Assembly (NCBI RefSeq): GCF_008710275.1
Contig: NZ_VYQE01000004.1
Coordinates: 124,001 to 188,000, forward strand
DNA length: 64,000 nucleotides
Reading direction: 5' to 3'
DNA from: Histidinibacterium aquaticum
Lineage (GTDB): Bacteria > Pseudomonadota > Alphaproteobacteria > Rhodobacterales > Rhodobacteraceae
Shown in pieces: positions 36,474-48,910 of this stretch. Below the pieces are notes generated by a model. It did no database searches, was not told the origin of the DNA, and was given only the letters and a program-made list of their open reading frames with translations. How positions within the stretch are numbered: the stretch's first letter is position 1; each line of letters begins with the position of its first letter. A program made the translations under genes and the position numbers.

Positions 36474-36503
36474 CAAGAAAACCAACCGGGAGTTTTCACG
36501 ACC

Positions 36504-37433
36504 ATGCGAAATCTCAAGACCACCGCGGCTGCCCTTGCGGCTACGACGATGCTCGCCGGCGCCGCCCATGCGCAGGCCCAGTGCGAGGAAATCTCGTTTT
36601 CCGACGTCGGCTGGACGGACATCACGACCACGACGACGACCGCAGCCGAAGTGCTGCGCGCGCTGGGCTACGACGTGAACGTCCGCGTTCTCTCCGTGCC
36701 GGTGACCTTCGCCTCGCTCGGCTCGGGTGACGTCGACGTCTTCCTCGGCAACTGGATGCCGACCCAGGAGGCCGCGATCTCGCCCTACATCGAGGATGGC
36801 ACGATCGAGACCATCAACGAGAACCTGACCGGCACGATCTACAACCTCGCTGTGCCGACCTATGCCTACGAGGCCGGCCTGCAGTCCTACGAGGACATCG
36901 CCGAATTCAGCGAAGAGCTGGACAACACGATCTACGGCATCGAGCCGGGCAACGAGGGCAACACCTATCTCATCGGCCTGACCGAAGAGAACGAGTACGG
37001 CCTCGGCGAGTTCGAGGTCCGCGAAAGCTCCGAGCAGGGCATGCTCTCCGAAGTCCGCCGCGCCGTCGATCGGGAAGAGCCGATCGTCTTCCTCGGCTGG
37101 GCGCCGCACCCGATGAACGCCAACTTCGACCTCGAGTACCTCGAGGGCGGGGAGGACTTCTTCGGCGGCGAGGGCTCGGTCTACACCGTGACCCGCGAAG
37201 GCTTCGTGGAAGACTGCCCGAACGCCGGCACCCTGCTGGAGCAGATGGACTTCACGCTCGACATGGAGAACACCATCATGGGCCTGATCCTCGACGAGGG
37301 CATGGACCCGGAAGCTGCCGTGCAGCAGTGGATCTCCAACAACCCCGACATCCTCGACGGCTGGCTCGAGGGCGTCACCACGGTCGAGGGCGAGGAAGCC
37401 CTTCCCGCCGTGCAGGAGCACTTCGGTCTCTAA
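36504..37433 (+). CDS. choX: Choline/glycine-betaine periplasmic binding protein
   Basis: The 309-residue protein has signal peptide MRNLKTTAAALAATTMLAGAAHAQA and an OpuAC fold (FSDVGWTDITTTTTTAAEVLRALGYDV, DVFLGNWMPTQEA, IVFLGWAPHPMNANFDLEYLEGG). Trp and Tyr residues likely form the cage for the quaternary ammonium. It delivers choline or betaine to ChoW/ChoV. The linkage with betC/betB/betA favours choline. It is followed by two strong hairpins and a 166-nt gap. Confidence 0.9.
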   Translation: MRNLKTTAAALAATTMLAGAAHAQAQCEEISFSDVGWTDITTTTTTAAEVLRALGYDVNVRVLSVPVTFASLGSGDVDVFLGNWMPTQEAAISPYIEDGTIETINENLTGTIYNLAVPTYAYEAGLQSYEDIAEFSEELDNTIYGIEPGNEGNTYLIGLTEENEYGLGEFEVRESSEQGMLSEVRRAVDREEPIVFLGWAPHPMNANFDLEYLEGGEDFFGGEGSVYTVTREGFVEDCPNAGTLLEQMDFTLDMENTIMGLILDEGMDPEAAVQQWISNNPDILDGWLEGVTTVEGEEALPAVQEHFGL

Positions 37434-37442
37434 ATACCAAGC

Positions 37443-37508
37443 GATGCGCCGGGGCCCGCCCCGGCGCATCCCGTGACCGCGCCGCATCGGGCCGGCCCCG
37501 ATGCGGCG
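37443..37508 (+). terminator. Two tandem hairpins between choX and choW
   Basis: Stem 1 is GATGCGCCGGGGC (37443-37455) with GCCCCGGCGCATC (37458-37470), 13 bp. Stem 2 is CGCCGCATCGGG (37480-37491) with CCCGATGCGGCG (37497-37508), 12 bp. Neither has a U-tract. They probably stabilise choX mRNA or partly terminate, so that the binding protein exceeds the permease. Confidence 0.75.
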
Positions 37509-37599
37509 ACTTCTGTGGCCGGGCCTCCGTCATGATTGTAGGACTGGGGCAACGGCCCGAACGACAAGACGGCCGGACATCCATCAGAGGGGACAGCTC

Positions 37600-38430
37600 A
37601 TGGAGTGGCTGACAAACAACAAGATCCCGGTCGGCGATGCCGCCGCGGCCGGTTTCGACTGGCTGCAACGGGTCGGACAGGGGTTCTTCGACGCCATCGC
37701 CGAGGGCGGCGAGGCGATGATCGACGCCATTCTGTGGCTTCTCCAGGAACCGCCCGAACTGCTGGTCATAGCCTTCTTCGTCGCGATCACCTGGGCGTTG
37801 CAGCGCTCCTGGAAGGTCTGCCTCTTCATCGCGCTCGGCTTTCTCTTCGTTCTCAACCAGGACTACTGGGAAGAGACGACCGAGAGCCTGACGCTCGTGT
37901 TGTCGGCCTGCGTGGTCTGTATGGCGGTGGGCGTTCCCATCGGCATCGCGGCAGCACACCGGCCCAAGCTCTACGCCGCGATCCGGCCGATCCTCGACCT
38001 GATGCAGACTTTGCCGACCTTCGTCTACCTGATCCCCGCCATCGTCTTTTTCGGCATCGGCATGGTCCCCGGCCTCTTCGCCACGGTGATCTTCGTGCTG
38101 CCCGCGCCGATCCGCCTGACGCATCTCGGCGTCTCATCGACACCGAAGTCGTTGATGGAGGCCGCGCAGGCCTTCGGCGCCACGCCGCGGCAGGCGCTCT
38201 GGAAGGTCGAGCTTCCCTATGCCTTTCCGCAGATCATGGCCGGTCTGAACCAGACGATCATGCTGTCGCTCTCGATGGTCGTCGTCGCCGCGCTTGTCGG
38301 CGCTGACGGGCTGGGCGTCCCGGTCGTTCGGGCGCTGAACCAGGTCAACACCGCGCTCGGCTTCGAGAGCGGGATCGTCATCGTGGTCGTGGCCATCATG
38401 CTCGACCGTATGCTGAGGGTGGAACGCTGA
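37600..38430 (+). CDS. choW: Choline/betaine ABC transporter permease
   Basis: The 276-residue membrane protein of the ProW/OpuAB family starts MEWLTNNKIPVGDAAAAGFDWL and has about six helices. The permease coupling region is AAQAFGATPRQALWKVELPYAFPQIMAGLNQTIMLSLSMVVVAALVGADGLG. The frame is open upstream, but ATG at 37600 follows an AGAGGGGA site. The stop overlaps the choV start (TGATG). Confidence 0.93.
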   Translation: MEWLTNNKIPVGDAAAAGFDWLQRVGQGFFDAIAEGGEAMIDAILWLLQEPPELLVIAFFVAITWALQRSWKVCLFIALGFLFVLNQDYWEETTESLTLVLSACVVCMAVGVPIGIAAAHRPKLYAAIRPILDLMQTLPTFVYLIPAIVFFGIGMVPGLFATVIFVLPAPIRLTHLGVSSTPKSLMEAAQAFGATPRQALWKVELPYAFPQIMAGLNQTIMLSLSMVVVAALVGADGLGVPVVRALNQVNTALGFESGIVIVVVAIMLDRMLRVER

Positions 38431-39455
38431 TGACCGCACTCGTTTTCGACAAGGTGTCCATCGTCTTCGGCGGCAAGCCGGAGGTCGCACTGCCGCTCAT
38501 GGACGCGGGCCAGAGCCGGAGTGAAATCCAGGCCGAGACCGAGCAGGTGCTCGGCGTGCACGACTGCTCCATCGAGGTGGGCGAGGGCGAGATCCTCGTG
38601 CTCATGGGGCTCTCGGGTTCGGGCAAATCGACCCTCCTCCGGGCCGTGAACGGGCTGAATCCCGTGGTCCGCGGCGAGGTGAAGGTGAAGGACGGCGACC
38701 AGCTGACCTCCGTCACCAAGGCAGACGCCAAGACGCTGCGGCGGCTGCGGCTCAACAAGATCGCCATGGTCTTCCAGCAGTTCGGCCTTCTGCCCTGGCG
38801 GTCGGTCCGTGAGAACGTCGGCCTCGGGCTCGAGCTCGGCGGCATGGACAAGGCGAAGCGCAACGAGGTGGTCGAGAAGCAGCTGGAGATGGTGGGCCTG
38901 TCCGACTGGGCCGACCGGAAGGTCGCGGAGCTCTCCGGCGGTATGCAGCAGCGCGTGGGTCTTGCCCGCGCCTTCGCCACCGACGCGCCGATCCTGCTGA
39001 TGGACGAGCCCTTCTCCGCGCTCGACCCGCTGATCCGGAACAGGCTGCAGGATGAGCTGATCGAGCTGCAACAGAGACTGAAGAAGACGATCGTCTTCGT
39101 GTCCCACGACCTCGACGAGGCTTTCAAGCTGGGTGACCGGATCGCGATCATGGAAGGCGGCCGGATCGTGCAGCAGGGGACCCCGCAGGAGATCTTCTCG
39201 CACCCGGAGAACGAGTACGTCGCGGACTTCGTGGAGAACATGAACCCGTTGGGCGTGCTCTGCGCGCGGGACGTGATGGAGCCTGTTCAGGGCACACCCC
39301 GCGTGACCGTACCAGCCGGCGCCGACATCCGGTCGGTGATGGACGAGGTCCGCCAGCTCGAGGCGCCGGTGGGGGTCGAGGAAGACGGCAAGATCATCGG
39401 CCAGATCACCTCGGACACGGTCCTGACCAAGCTGCTCGATCCACGCGCCGAATAG
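38430..39455 (+). CDS. choV: Choline/betaine ABC transporter ATPase
   Basis: The 341-residue ProV-type ATPase has Walker A GLSGSGKST, signature LSGGMQQRVGLAR and Walker B ILLMDEPFSALDP. A C-terminal CBS-like segment (RVTVPAGADIRSVMDEVRQ to IGQITSDTVL) may sense ionic strength or nucleotides as in OpuA. Only about one CBS unit is present, shorter than full ProV. It completes the choXWV importer. Confidence 0.93.
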   Translation: MTALVFDKVSIVFGGKPEVALPLMDAGQSRSEIQAETEQVLGVHDCSIEVGEGEILVLMGLSGSGKSTLLRAVNGLNPVVRGEVKVKDGDQLTSVTKADAKTLRRLRLNKIAMVFQQFGLLPWRSVRENVGLGLELGGMDKAKRNEVVEKQLEMVGLSDWADRKVAELSGGMQQRVGLARAFATDAPILLMDEPFSALDPLIRNRLQDELIELQQRLKKTIVFVSHDLDEAFKLGDRIAIMEGGRIVQQGTPQEIFSHPENEYVADFVENMNPLGVLCARDVMEPVQGTPRVTVPAGADIRSVMDEVRQLEAPVGVEEDGKIIGQITSDTVLTKLLDPRAE

Positions 39456-39472
39456 GCATCGCGACCCCGTCG

Positions 39473-39484
39473 GAAAACGATTGC
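39473..39484. promoter_or_regulatory. LacI-type operator-like site before the amidohydrolase gene
   Basis: GAAAACGATTGC differs from the GCAA-n-CG-n-TTGC pattern by one base at the left end. It sits 83 nt upstream of the start. A TTATAG element at 39508-39513 could be a -10. It is the weakest member of the set and 9.5 kb from the others. Confidence 0.5.
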
Positions 39485-39566
39485 ATAGACGCGCTGCGGT
39501 GATCCCGTTATAGCTTCCCCGTACCCGCCGCCCAGAGCGGCGCAATAGAGGTAGAGGGGAGACACC

Positions 39567-40523
39567 ATGGCCGGGACACCGGAATTCATCGCGATCGAAG
39601 AGCACTTCATGGAGCCGTCGCTGGCCCAGTACCTGGGCAAGGCGGCCTCTCCGCCTGCCGCGGTCTCCGAGAAGCTCTACGACTTCTTCGAGCGGCGAAT
39701 TCCCGAGATGGACGCGGCCGGGGTCACGAAACAGGTGCTCTCGCACCAGTCCCCCGGCAGTCAGCGGCTGGCCGATGACGTGGCCGAAGAAGCCTGTCGC
39801 AACGTGAACGACGCGCTGGCCGATGTCATCGCCCAGGCGCCCGACCGGTTCGACGGCTTTGCCATGCTGCCCACGAACCTGCCCGAGGCCGCGGCCGACG
39901 AACTCACCCGCGCGGTGGAGGAGAAGGGCCTGAAGGGGGCCATGGTCCATGGCCTGAACCACGGCGAATTTCTCGATGCCGAGCGCTACCGTCCGATCTT
40001 CGCCCGGGCCGAGGCGCTGGACGTGCCGATCTACATCCACCCCAGCCTGCCCGACAAGACGGTGACCGAGCGCTACTACGCGCCTTTCGACCAGACCCAT
40101 CACGCGATGACGCGTGCCGGGTGGGGTTTCGGCGTAGAGGCGGGCACGCAGGCGGTCCGGCTGATCCTGAGCGGGATCTTCGATGAGCACCCGAACCTCA
40201 AGATCGTCCTGGGCCACCTCGGCGAGGCGATCCCCTACCTGCTGGTCCGGATGGACGAGGCCTTTTCCCGCGACGGCAACCGGCCGGTGAACTTCGCCGA
40301 GGTCTTCCGCCGGAACTTCTGGGTGACGACGAGCGGCTTCTTCTCCGACAGCGCCCTGCGCTGCTGCCTCGACGAGCTGGGCCCGGACCGCATCCTCTTC
40401 GCGGTGGACTATCCCTACGTCGGCTCCAAACCCGGTGTGGACTGGCTCAAGGCCTACCCGATGGACGAGGCGGAGAAGGCCAAGATCGCCTCGGGCAACG
40501 CCAAGGACCTGCTGAAGCTCTGA
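39567..40523 (+). CDS. Amidohydrolase-2 family protein, gamma-resorcylate-decarboxylase-like
   Basis: The 318-residue TIM-barrel protein begins FIAIEEHFMEP. The E-x-H metal motif is the form used by gamma-resorcylate decarboxylase rather than the H-x-H of most amidohydrolases. Further ligands are likely in YIHPS, LGHLGEAIPY and AVDYPYVGSKPG. Members decarboxylate or hydrolyse aromatic acids such as 2,6-dihydroxybenzoate or ACMS. A LacI-type site upstream suggests membership of the catabolic regulon. The substrate is not determined. It ends 9 nt from the convergent dehydratase gene. Confidence 0.87.
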   Translation: MAGTPEFIAIEEHFMEPSLAQYLGKAASPPAAVSEKLYDFFERRIPEMDAAGVTKQVLSHQSPGSQRLADDVAEEACRNVNDALADVIAQAPDRFDGFAMLPTNLPEAAADELTRAVEEKGLKGAMVHGLNHGEFLDAERYRPIFARAEALDVPIYIHPSLPDKTVTERYYAPFDQTHHAMTRAGWGFGVEAGTQAVRLILSGIFDEHPNLKIVLGHLGEAIPYLLVRMDEAFSRDGNRPVNFAEVFRRNFWVTTSGFFSDSALRCCLDELGPDRILFAVDYPYVGSKPGVDWLKAYPMDEAEKAKIASGNAKDLLKL

Positions 40524-40532
40524 GGCCCTAGG

Positions 40533-42449
40533 TCAGGCGCTGGTCCCGGCCTCGTCCGCCTCTTCGTAGGGGGAATAGCCGTCGACCCAGCGCCGGACCG
40601 CGGCGCGCGCCCCCTCGTCATCGCCCTCTGCGATGGCGGTGCGCAGCGCCTTGAGGGCAGTCGCCACCTCGATCTCGCTGAGGTGCCCCTCGAGCGCGCG
40701 CAGGATCTTGGGATGATGCGTGCCGAGGAGCTGCGACCCGATCAGCAGTTCCTCGTGCAGCTTTTCGCCGGGACGGAGGCCGGTGATCTGGATCTCGATG
40801 TCGCCATCGGGATTGTCGGCATCCCGAACCGAGTAGCCGGCAGCCTCGATCATGTCATGGGCAAGCTGCATGATCCGGATGGGCCGGCCCATGTCGAGCA
40901 CGAAGACATCGCCCCCCTCGGTGAAGCTGCCCGCGGTCAGGACCAGACGCACCGCTTCGCCGATGGTCATGAAGTATCGCGTCACGTCGCGGTGCGTAAC
41001 GGTGACCGGACCACCGCGGCTGATCTGCTCTTCGAAGAGCGGGATGACGGAGCCGGAGGAGCCCAGAACGTTGCCGAACCGGACCATGGAGAACCGGGTC
41101 CGGGCGGAGCGCGTGGCGAGATCCTGCACCATCAGTTCGGCCAGCCGCTTGGCTGCGCCCATGATGTTCGTCGGACGCACCGCCTTGTCGGTGGAAATCA
41201 GGACGAAGTGGCTGACGCCCTGGGCCTCGGCCGCTTCGGCGAGGATGCGGGTCCCGAGAACGTTGTTCGACAGGCCGGCGAGCGGATTGCTCTCGACCAT
41301 CGGGACGTGCTTGTAGGCGGCGGCGTGCAGGACGATCTCGACCTCGTGCTCGCGCATCACGCGGGTGACGCAGGCCTGGTCCGTGACCGAGCCGAGAACC
41401 GCCACGACCTCGACACGTCGGCGGCCCTGAAGCTCCGACAGCTCGCGCTCGATCTGGTAGAGGGCGAGCTCGGACAGTTCGAAGAGAACAAGACGGGTCG
41501 GCCGGCAGGACAGGACCTGGCGGCAAAGCTCGGACCCGATCGAGCCCCCGGCGCCGGTCACCATCACGGACTTGCCGCGATAGAGCTCGGTCACCCCCTC
41601 CATGTCCTGTTCCAGACCCTTGCGGCCGAGGAAGCTTACCGGATCGAGGGACTGCATCCTGTCCTGGATCTCTCCGTCGTCGCCGGTGAGCGCCGAGAAC
41701 GAGGGGATCGTCCGGACTTCGCAGGGGAGGTTCTGCAGCCGGCGGGCGAGTTGCGCGAGCTTCGGGCGTGAGAGCGACGGCATCGCGATGACGACCCGGT
41801 GGATGTTCAGCTCTTCGACCAGTTCCTCCAGACGGACAGGCGAATGGACCGGAAGCCCGGCGACCATGAGCTTCTGCAGGGTCGAGTTGTCGTCGACGAA
41901 CCCGGCCGGCTCCAGCGCGGCGTCCGTCCTGAGCGCGTTCGCCAGCTGCACGCCCGTCTGCCCGGCGCCGTAGATCAGGACGCGCCGCCGCTTGCCGCCG
42001 TGGCGGTAGATGCCGAGGAGAATGTCGCGCGCGACGAGGCGGGTCACGACCGAGAGCATGGCGAGGCTCATGGTGAAGATGACCATGGTTGTCGCCGACA
42101 GCACCTCGGAGAAGAACATCGGCTGGATAAGGAAACCGGCGATACCGGTCAGCAGCGCGAAGGCGCCGGTCCGCATGACCGCCTGCTGCTCGTAGGCCTT
42201 GAGCTGGATGCGGTGCAGGTCGAGGAGAAGAGAGAAGACAGCGCCGCAGACGACCAACAGGGCCGCGAAGGCCACGATCTGCCCCGGTCCCGCCGCGAGC
42301 GCCTCGTCCTCCAGCTGGCCGTAGTCGACCAGCAGACCGAAGAGCAGGGCGAGCGGGATCTGCACGAGATCCACGAGCATGAGGAGCACGCGCTTGCTGG
42401 TCCGGTCCAGGGACGTGACGAAACGGTAAAGGATCGCGCTCGCGCTCAT
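40533..42449 (-). CDS. Membrane-bound nucleotide-sugar 4,6-dehydratase (CapD/WbpM/FlaA1 family)
   Basis: The 638-residue protein has about four N-terminal helices, a CoA-binding-like Rossmann domain (VLIYGAGQTGVQLANAL) and a dehydratase domain with VMVTGAGGSIGSELCRQVL and STDKAVRPTNIMGAAKR. Where many SDR enzymes have YxxxK this one has MxxxK, as in WbpM and PglF. It probably converts UDP-GlcNAc to a 4-keto-6-deoxy sugar that starts modified-sugar synthesis for surface polysaccharide. It is the last minus-strand gene of the module, 153 nt after glf. Confidence 0.93.
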   Translation of the reverse strand: MSASAILYRFVTSLDRTSKRVLLMLVDLVQIPLALLFGLLVDYGQLEDEALAAGPGQIVAFAALLVVCGAVFSLLLDLHRIQLKAYEQQAVMRTGAFALLTGIAGFLIQPMFFSEVLSATTMVIFTMSLAMLSVVTRLVARDILLGIYRHGGKRRRVLIYGAGQTGVQLANALRTDAALEPAGFVDDNSTLQKLMVAGLPVHSPVRLEELVEELNIHRVVIAMPSLSRPKLAQLARRLQNLPCEVRTIPSFSALTGDDGEIQDRMQSLDPVSFLGRKGLEQDMEGVTELYRGKSVMVTGAGGSIGSELCRQVLSCRPTRLVLFELSELALYQIERELSELQGRRRVEVVAVLGSVTDQACVTRVMREHEVEIVLHAAAYKHVPMVESNPLAGLSNNVLGTRILAEAAEAQGVSHFVLISTDKAVRPTNIMGAAKRLAELMVQDLATRSARTRFSMVRFGNVLGSSGSVIPLFEEQISRGGPVTVTHRDVTRYFMTIGEAVRLVLTAGSFTEGGDVFVLDMGRPIRIMQLAHDMIEAAGYSVRDADNPDGDIEIQITGLRPGEKLHEELLIGSQLLGTHHPKILRALEGHLSEIEVATALKALRTAIAEGDDEGARAAVRRWVDGYSPYEEADEAGTSA

Positions 42450-42602
42450 GTACTTTCCGGTTTTGCCGTCACGAGGTGATACCGGTCATCCCGGTCTCTT
42501 TCCAGAAGGCTGCCGCAACTTGGACAGGAAGCGTGGCAAACCCGCCGATGGCGGGAATGCACGGCAATCCTTAAGGAACGGTGGGACCGTGGTGCCGGAC
42601 CG

Positions 42603-46873
<4,271 letters not shown>

Positions 46874-46992
46874 GTCCGCCCCCGTGTGAACCGGGGATGC
46901 CCTTGAGGGTGGTGCGGGGCGGGGATCCGGCGGCGATTGGGGCAGGCCGGGGACAAATCTCTAAAACCCAGTGGACCGGGGTCAGGGCCGTC

Positions 46993-47973
46993 TCAGCGGG
47001 CCCAGTCCATGACCTGCCGGTGCGTGGCGTCGAGCCGGCCCCGCAGGCCGTGGGACACCCCCCGCGTCATCAGGCGCAGGAAGCGCATCCGCTGGCCGCG
47101 GTAGCGTCGGGTGGAGAGTGCCCACTTCGCGAGGATCACCGGCAGCACCAGCGGAAAGGCGCGGCCCGAGGCGGCGCGATAGAACATCAGGCTGTTGCGG
47201 TGGGCGTAGTAGATCTTCCAGGCCGGCGAAAAGACACGGGCCTTGTCGTCGGCATAGGTCCCACAGTCATGCTCCCACCGCAGTTCGGGATCAAAGGCCG
47301 TCGTACCGCCCGCGGCGCTGAGACCGAGCGTGTAGAGCACGTCGTCGCCGTAGATGAAGAGTCTGGCGTCGGGATATCCCGCCAGCTGGACCGCGCGGCG
47401 GGAGAAGAAGAAGCCGACGAAGGAGCCGCCGTCGATCGGCAGGGGCTCCTCCGCCCGGTAGTGTGCCGGGTCGATGTGAAAGCCGTCACGGCCGCGGAGC
47501 ATAGTCTTCCAGAAGGAGTCGCCGTGCCAGAAGGGGTTCACCCAGGGACGGTTCATCTCGCAGAAACGTCCCTCGGGGTAGGTCTCGGCCGGATACCAGA
47601 CCGCCGCCGCCCAGGCGTCGTAGCCGGTCCGGTCCCGGGCGTGGAACCGGGTGAGCGTGCCGGGCTCGGGGCGCGCGTCGTCGTCCATCACCACGATCCA
47701 TTCGGGGTCGTACGTCTCCGTCGCGTGGCGCATGCCCGCCTCGAAGCCGCCGGCTCCCCCGAGGTTCTCGGGCAGGGTCAGGATCTCGACGCGCGGGTCG
47801 GCGAGCCCCGAGAGCCAGTCGGCGGTGCCGTCGGTCGAGGCGTTGTCGACGACTATGAGGTGCGACAGGTGCTCCGCAGGGCTCTCCAAGAGCCGGTCCA
47901 CCGTCACCTTCAGCTTGTCCAGCCGGTTGTAGGTCACAACCACCGCGGCGACCCGGCCCTGGTTCTGCGTCAT
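46993..47973 (-). CDS. GT2 glycosyltransferase, galactofuranosyltransferase-like
   Basis: The 326-residue protein has a GT-A fold start AAVVVTYNRLDKLKVTVDRLL, VVDNASTDGTADWL, ENLGGAGGFEAGM and the DxD motif in VVMDDDARPEPG. The pattern NLGGAGGF with later WEHDCGTYADD and YYAHRNSLMFYR is close to GlfT-like galactofuranosyltransferases. With glf nearby it probably adds galactofuranose to the polysaccharide. The start at 47973 was chosen over an upstream ATG because the family begins just before VAAVVVTYN. Confidence 0.88.
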   Translation of the reverse strand: MTQNQGRVAAVVVTYNRLDKLKVTVDRLLESPAEHLSHLIVVDNASTDGTADWLSGLADPRVEILTLPENLGGAGGFEAGMRHATETYDPEWIVVMDDDARPEPGTLTRFHARDRTGYDAWAAAVWYPAETYPEGRFCEMNRPWVNPFWHGDSFWKTMLRGRDGFHIDPAHYRAEEPLPIDGGSFVGFFFSRRAVQLAGYPDARLFIYGDDVLYTLGLSAAGGTTAFDPELRWEHDCGTYADDKARVFSPAWKIYYAHRNSLMFYRAASGRAFPLVLPVILAKWALSTRRYRGQRMRFLRLMTRGVSHGLRGRLDATHRQVMDWAR

Positions 47974-48030
47974 CGATGCGCTCGCCTTCCGCTCTCGTCT
48001 GGCGGTGAAGGCCACAATACCGGTGTGCTG

Positions 48031-48810
48031 TCAAACCGCCGTGCCCACGGGCTGCCCGTCCGAGAGACGCCGCCACCCGGTGCCGTCGCTCCAGGCGGGG
48101 CCCTCGCCGGTGACGTGGATGAAGGCACCCTCTCCGACAAGCGCCGCGTTCGGCAGGGCAGCGGCGGCATGCACGGCGGGCCGCAACGCCCCGGACTCCG
48201 GATCGATCGTGATGGCGGTGGTCCAGGACGCGCCGTCTGCGGAGACCTTGACGGAAAGCGTGTCGTCGCCCGCGAGGCCAATCTCGGCCCGTCCCGACCA
48301 GGCCGACTGGAAAAGCAGAGAGGCGGTCTCGGCTTCAGACGCCTTGTTGACCTTGATCCGGTGGCCCGCACCTTCGTGGCTGAAGAGACTCGCGGGCGCT
48401 GCGACGGAGAGCCGGTTCGTCGCATCGGCGGTGGCGTTAACGCCAAGATGGGCGAGGTTCTGCGTCCGGCCGTCCGGGAGGACCCACCCGGTGCCCGACC
48501 AGATGCGCAGCTCGGAGGTGGCCAGGTCCCAGGCTCGCCACCCGGGGCGAGGGGTTCGGAAGACCCAGCCGGTGCCGGTCCAGGCGGCGAGATCGCCATC
48601 GTGTCCCGCCCAGTCGCCGGTGGCGCCGTCACCGAGGGTATGCACCTCGCCCGGCTCGGGATCCGAGGGTGGCGTTGTACTGCCGATGGCCTCGACCGTG
48701 AGCTGGACGAGTGTGTCGAGCGTCTCGAAAGCGTCGTTGACGGTGACATGCTTCTGCGCCTGCGAGGGCAGCAGGAACGGAAGGTCGAGGCGGGCGGATC
48801 TGTCGGACAT
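48031..48810 (-). CDS. DUF2793 domain protein
   Basis: The 259-residue protein begins MSDRSARLDLPFLLPSQAQKHVTVNDAFETLDTLVQLTV, the DUF2793 signature, followed by a repeated WTGTGW/WSGTGW motif (three copies, the last WSDGTGW) like a carbohydrate- or tail-fibre-associated module. In Rhodobacteraceae this domain occurs in phage-tail or gene-transfer-agent-related and surface proteins. No other phage gene is nearby. Here it sits between the GT2 and export genes, so a surface or glycan-binding role is possible. No signal peptide was seen. Confidence 0.82.
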   Translation of the reverse strand: MSDRSARLDLPFLLPSQAQKHVTVNDAFETLDTLVQLTVEAIGSTTPPSDPEPGEVHTLGDGATGDWAGHDGDLAAWTGTGWVFRTPRPGWRAWDLATSELRIWSGTGWVLPDGRTQNLAHLGVNATADATNRLSVAAPASLFSHEGAGHRIKVNKASEAETASLLFQSAWSGRAEIGLAGDDTLSVKVSADGASWTTAITIDPESGALRPAVHAAAALPNAALVGEGAFIHVTGEGPAWSDGTGWRRLSDGQPVGTAV

Positions 48811-48910
48811 GCGGACTCCACGGATAAAGAGGCCCGGAGCATGTCCCTGTGTGGTTAATGCCGTCCTGCACGACCGTGCGCCGCGAGTTCCGCGGCGCAA
48901 CAGTCTCCGA

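Noticed and set aside
48031-48810. Prophage or gene transfer agent remnant
   Set aside because: A single DUF2793 gene without capsid, portal, terminase or integrase neighbours does not support a phage region.
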